Shown in pieces: positions 63,370 through 64,000 of a stretch of DNA of 64,000 nt. The position numbers and the translations under genes are program-made. Source of the stretch: Alteromonas halophila (lineage in GTDB: Bacteria; Pseudomonadota; Gammaproteobacteria; Enterobacterales; Alteromonadaceae); NCBI RefSeq assembly GCF_014651815.1, contig NZ_BMXP01000012.1, positions 6,494-70,493 of the forward strand, given 5' to 3'. The notes below the pieces were generated by a model. The model was not told the DNA's origin, did no database searches, and saw only the letters and a list, made by a program, of their open reading frames with translations. Numbering within the stretch: position 1 is the stretch's first letter; each line of letters opens with the position of its first letter.

Positions 63370-64000
63370 TCAGAGGGGGTCTGTGTGTTTGTTCCGAACA
63401 GGTGTCGGGGCACAGTAGTGGTGAAGCACGTAAAAGAGTTTTTCTTTATCTAAGGGTTTTGGCAGGTGGTAGTTCATGCCTGCTGCAATAGACTGCTTCA
63501 CTTCATCTTCGAGTACTGCGGCCGTTAGCGCAATAATCGGTATCCGGGAATCAAAAGACCGGATCTCCCGGGTCGCCGTGTAGCCATCCATTACCGGCAT
63601 ATGTAAATCCATCAGTATAGCGTTGAACGGTTGTTGCCTGGCATATTCAACCGCTTGCCGACCATCTTCAGCTAGCTGTATCTGTAAGCCCATTGATGTC
63701 AGCACTTCCTTTGCGATCAGACGATTGATCTCGTTGTCATCCACTAGCAGAACTTTTCCCTGGAGCAAGGCCTGTACGCTGGCTTCTGGTTGTTCATCAG
63801 GCGGTGCAGCGACAATCGGCATGCGCAGCGTGAAGTGAAAAGTACTACCCATACCTTCGCGTGAATTAACCGACAACTGCCCGTTCATGTTACCGACCAG
63901 TGATGCCGCAATTTGCAGTCCTAGTCCGCTGCCTCCATGTCGCCGCGTATCTGATACTCTGGCCTGGGTAAACGCCTCGAAAATTGCTTCTTGCCGGTAG
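63370..64000 (-). CDS. Hybrid sensor histidine kinase, C-terminal part (truncated by window edge)
   Basis: The frame runs open to the right end of the window, so the N-terminus is missing. The visible ~209 residues begin with the end of a HATPase_c domain (IFEAFTQARVSDTRRHGGSG, then LGLQIAA: the F-box and G2/G3 boxes). A receiver domain follows, with VLLVDDNEINR and phosphoacceptor Asp in AILMDLHMPVMDGY, and lysine in LPKPLDKEK. RKQ-type tail NKHTDPL ends it. It signals through internal phosphotransfer; sensor domains and partner regulator are outside the window. An internal ATG at 63888 should not be taken as a start. Confidence 0.92.
   Translation of the reverse strand, partial: YRQEAIFEAFTQARVSDTRRHGGSGLGLQIAASLVGNMNGQLSVNSREGMGSTFHFTLRMPIVAAPPDEQPEASVQALLQGKVLLVDDNEINRLIAKEVLTSMGLQIQLAEDGRQAVEYARQQPFNAILMDLHMPVMDGYTATREIRSFDSRIPIIALTAAVLEDEVKQSIAAGMNYHLPKPLDKEKLFYVLHHYCAPTPVRNKHTDPL

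Noticed and set aside
1-64000. tRNA or rRNA genes, IS elements, prophage, integron or CRISPR arrays
   Set aside because: None seen on reading the intergenic spaces: no tRNA-like cloverleaf, no transposase or integrase gene and no regularly spaced repeats.

Overview
The window looks like chromosomal DNA of a marine gammaproteobacterium of the order Alteromonadales, most likely a relative of Alteromonas or Salinimonas. The basis is the protein sequences and gene order: purM-purN, hda, arsC, bepA and a PerM-like gene lie close together as they do in Escherichia coli, and there is also a TonB-dependent receptor, a rhombosortase, a single-chain FadE and a DUF3108 gene. Almost all of the window is densely packed core or near-core metabolism. 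I see no tRNA or rRNA gene, IS element, prophage, integron or CRISPR array.

Layout. 1-5.4 kb: start of a small CBM48 (isoamylase N-terminal type) protein, a two-gene RND efflux system, and a small unknown gene under a near-perfect LexA (SOS) box. 5.4-13.4 kb: a TonB receptor and a GlxA-type AraC regulator, divergent from a four-gene acyl-CoA dehydrogenase/oxidoreductase/SDR/SDR operon; two palindromes lie between them. 13.5-17.7 kb: aromatic/aspartate aminotransferase, NRDE (TANGO2-like) protein, acyltransferase and a cystathionine gamma-synthase-family enzyme. 17.7-29.4 kb: a DUF4397/CHRD lipoprotein, azoreductase, glutathione peroxidase, an S9 peptidase, rhombosortase, enoyl-CoA hydratase, gamma-glutamyltransferase, a small lipoprotein and cysK. 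29.5-33.9 kb: a MoxR ATPase/CoxE-like VWA/MobA-like trio, then a rhomboid protease and an S41-like protein. 34-37.8 kb: an HTH protein with two membrane helices, a small membrane protein, a MATE transporter and moeA.

37.8-44.4 kb is the most coherent metabolic block. Four tightly packed genes encode a GH13_18 phosphorylase, a GpgS-like glycosyltransferase, a mannosyl/glucosyl-3-phosphoglycerate phosphatase-like HAD protein and a D-glycerate 3-kinase-like enzyme. Together they could make and recycle the compatible solute glucosylglycerate. They follow cmoA-cmoB on the same strand. 44.5-48.9 kb: an orphan NarL-type response regulator, adenosine deaminase, and a GCS2-type ligase paired with an aspartoacylase-like hydrolase. 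49-51.4 kb: fadE with a FadR-like operator upstream. 51.7-56.4 kb: purM-purN-DUF3108 on one strand and DUF2066-hda on the other. 56.5-64 kb: a secreted putative zinc metallopeptidase, the arsC-wrbA-DUF2069 operon, a TlpA-like thioredoxin, bepA, an AI-2E/PerM-family permease, and the 3' end of a hybrid histidine kinase cut by the window edge.

I found no large novel defence or mobile system. The best leads are the SOS-controlled unknown gene at 4972, the complete-looking glucosylglycerate cycle, the orphan Mo-hydroxylase-maturation-like trio, and the HELAH-containing lipoprotein at 56478. All functions are assigned by reading translated sequence and recalled family motifs; no database search was run.
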